Assembly (NCBI RefSeq): GCF_019021925.1
Contig: NZ_CP058990.1
Location: 1,108,001-1,172,000, forward strand
DNA length: 64,000 nt
Reading direction: 5' to 3'
Origin: Cellulophaga sp. HaHaR_3_176
GTDB lineage: Bacteria > Bacteroidota > Bacteroidia > Flavobacteriales > Flavobacteriaceae
Shown: in pieces, positions 63,079-64,000 of the stretch
How positions within the stretch are numbered: position 1 is the first letter of the stretch
Layout of the letters: every line of letters starts with the position of its first letter
Program-made: the position numbers and the translations under genes
Notes under the pieces: generated by a model
Told to the model about the DNA's origin: nothing
What the model saw: only the letters and a program-made list of their open reading frames with translations
Database searches by the model: none

Positions 63079-64000
63079 ATGAAATTAAAAATTACCTTAT
63101 TAATTTTTTTGGGAGTAGGTTTAGGAACATGTTATTCTCAAGAAAACAAGGACTTAAAGCTTTGGTATGATGCACCAGCATCAGATTGGAATGAAGCCTT
63201 GCCAATAGGTAATGGCCGTTTAGGAGCCATGGTTTTTGGTACTCCTGCACATGAAAATATTCAATTAAATGAAAATACGCTTTGGGCAGGTGGCCCACAT
63301 AGAAATGATAATCCGAAGGCAAAAGAAGTACTTTCTAAAATTAGAACACTTTTGTTCAATGGTGAATATTCAGAAGCGCATAAATTAGCTAATGAAAAAT
63401 TTATTTCTGAAACGTCAGCAGGAATGCCTTATGAGACTGTAGGTAATTTAAGATTAAATTTTCCAGGACATAATAATTTCACCAATTATAGCAGAGTTTT
63501 AGATCTAGAAAATGCAGTAAATACTATTACATATACCGTGGATGATGTTGAATTTAAACGGGAGGTATTTACTTCGTTTACAGATCAAGTTTTGATTATA
63601 AAACTATCGTCCAATAAAAAAGGTAAAATCAGTTTCTCAGCAACTATGGACCGCCCCGAACCTGCAAAGGTGAGTGTTTCTACTGAGAATAATAATGTTT
63701 TAGTCATGACAGGGTGGAGCAGTGATAATAAAAATAAACGCTTGCCTGCACAAAGTCCGGCGATTAAAGGTCAAGTTGAATTTGATGCTAGAGTTAAGGT
63801 TATTCCTGAAGGTGGAAAAGTGACTTCAACAAACAATCAATTGGTAGTTTCAAAAGCAAATAGCGTAACCTTATACCTTTCTATTGCTACAAATTTTGAG
63901 AACTACCAAGACCTTAGTGCTGATCCGCATAAAAAAGCAGAAGCATATATTATTGAAGCAGAAAAGAAAAAATATCAGCAGTTGGTACATGATCATACGG
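63079..64000 (+). CDS. GH95-family glycoside hydrolase (alpha-L-fucosidase type), 3' end outside window
   Basis: The open frame starts at ATG 63079 and runs 307 codons to the window edge with no stop. Signal peptide (LLIFLGVGLGTCYSQ). The N-terminal GH95 sandwich shows LKLWYDAPASDWNEALPIGN, GRLGAMVFG, ENIQLNENTLWAGGPHRNDN and MPYETVGNLRLNF, all strongly typical of the family, which holds inverting alpha-1,2-L-fucosidases and alpha-L-galactosidases. The catalytic barrel is beyond the window. It continues the second PUL transcript, and with GH29 supports fucose or L-galactose in the substrate. Confidence 0.93.
   Translation, partial: MKLKITLLIFLGVGLGTCYSQENKDLKLWYDAPASDWNEALPIGNGRLGAMVFGTPAHENIQLNENTLWAGGPHRNDNPKAKEVLSKIRTLLFNGEYSEAHKLANEKFISETSAGMPYETVGNLRLNFPGHNNFTNYSRVLDLENAVNTITYTVDDVEFKREVFTSFTDQVLIIKLSSNKKGKISFSATMDRPEPAKVSVSTENNNVLVMTGWSSDNKNKRLPAQSPAIKGQVEFDARVKVIPEGGKVTSTNNQLVVSKANSVTLYLSIATNFENYQDLSADPHKKAEAYIIEAEKKKYQQLVHDHT

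Noticed and set aside
22390..64000. Ulvan or alginate as the PUL substrate
   Set aside because: The rhamnosidase and xylosidase families usual for ulvan and the PL6/PL7/PL17 alginate lyases were not seen, while GH29, GH95 and GH141-like proteins favour fucose. It is not excluded because the locus runs out of the window.
1..64000. CRISPR arrays, tRNA or rRNA genes, insertion sequences, integrases
   Set aside because: I looked for regularly spaced repeats, cloverleaf-like GC-rich segments and transposase or integrase motifs and saw none. Short or diverged ones could be missed by eye.

Overview
The window is AT-rich and carries hallmarks of a marine Bacteroidota, most likely a Flavobacteriaceae-type alga or detritus degrader. 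These include SusC/SusD pairs, a hybrid two-component system, a type IX secretion (T9SS) sorting tail, the TamL/TamB pair, and small families typical of flavobacteria (DUF2452, Lacal_2735-type, TIGR03643-type). I saw no rRNA, tRNA, CRISPR array, integrase or transposase. All family names come from reading the sequence; no search was run.

Layout. 1-1692: a partial kduI (uronate catabolism) divergent from a LacI-type repressor, with a perfect palindromic operator candidate between them. 1839-4360: a secreted endonuclease I gene whose downstream half (lamin-tail, exonuclease/endonuclease/phosphatase and T9SS sorting domains) has decayed into a pseudogene. 4427-8649: a tightly overlapping minus-strand cassette with two photolyase/cryptochrome-like proteins, a flavin reductase-like protein and four small proteins. 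Near-identical hairpins bracket it. 8874-9771: a DoxX-like protein and an orphan gene. 9985-13158: a compact minus-strand operon of TerB-like protein, coiled-coil membrane protein, vWA-like lipoprotein and nuclease-like lipoprotein. 13462-22111: ordinary genes (VOC protein, HPF/RaiA, TamL/TamB, a small protein).

22390-64000 is one large polysaccharide utilisation locus (PUL), all on the plus strand and running off the right edge. It opens with a hybrid two-component sensor/AraC regulator. Next come a GH88 unsaturated uronyl hydrolase, SusC/SusD, a GH43-like propeller protein, an MFS sugar porter, two alpha/beta-hydrolase esterases, GH97, and a sulfatase. The rest comprises three heparinase II/III-like proteins, two beta-helix proteins (one with a C-terminal PDZ, one GH141-like), GH29, two SGNH esterases, a DUF1080 protein, a secreted FAD-dependent oxidoreductase, two more sulfatases, and a partial GH95. 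Together they suggest a sulfated, acylated, fucose-containing polymer with uronic acid in it. Sulfatases and esterases would strip it, lyase-like enzymes cut it, GH88 open unsaturated ends, GH29/GH95/GH141-like enzymes release fucose, SusCD and the MFS porter import products, and the KduI route may take up the ketouronates.

The most unusual items are a SGNH hydrolase whose catalytic blocks are circularly permuted (52368-53111); a second SGNH hydrolase carrying a copy of the neighbouring GH29 C-terminal domain; a photolyase-related protein lacking three Fe-S cysteines; a photolyase FAD domain that stands first in its protein; and the TerB/vWA/nuclease operon.
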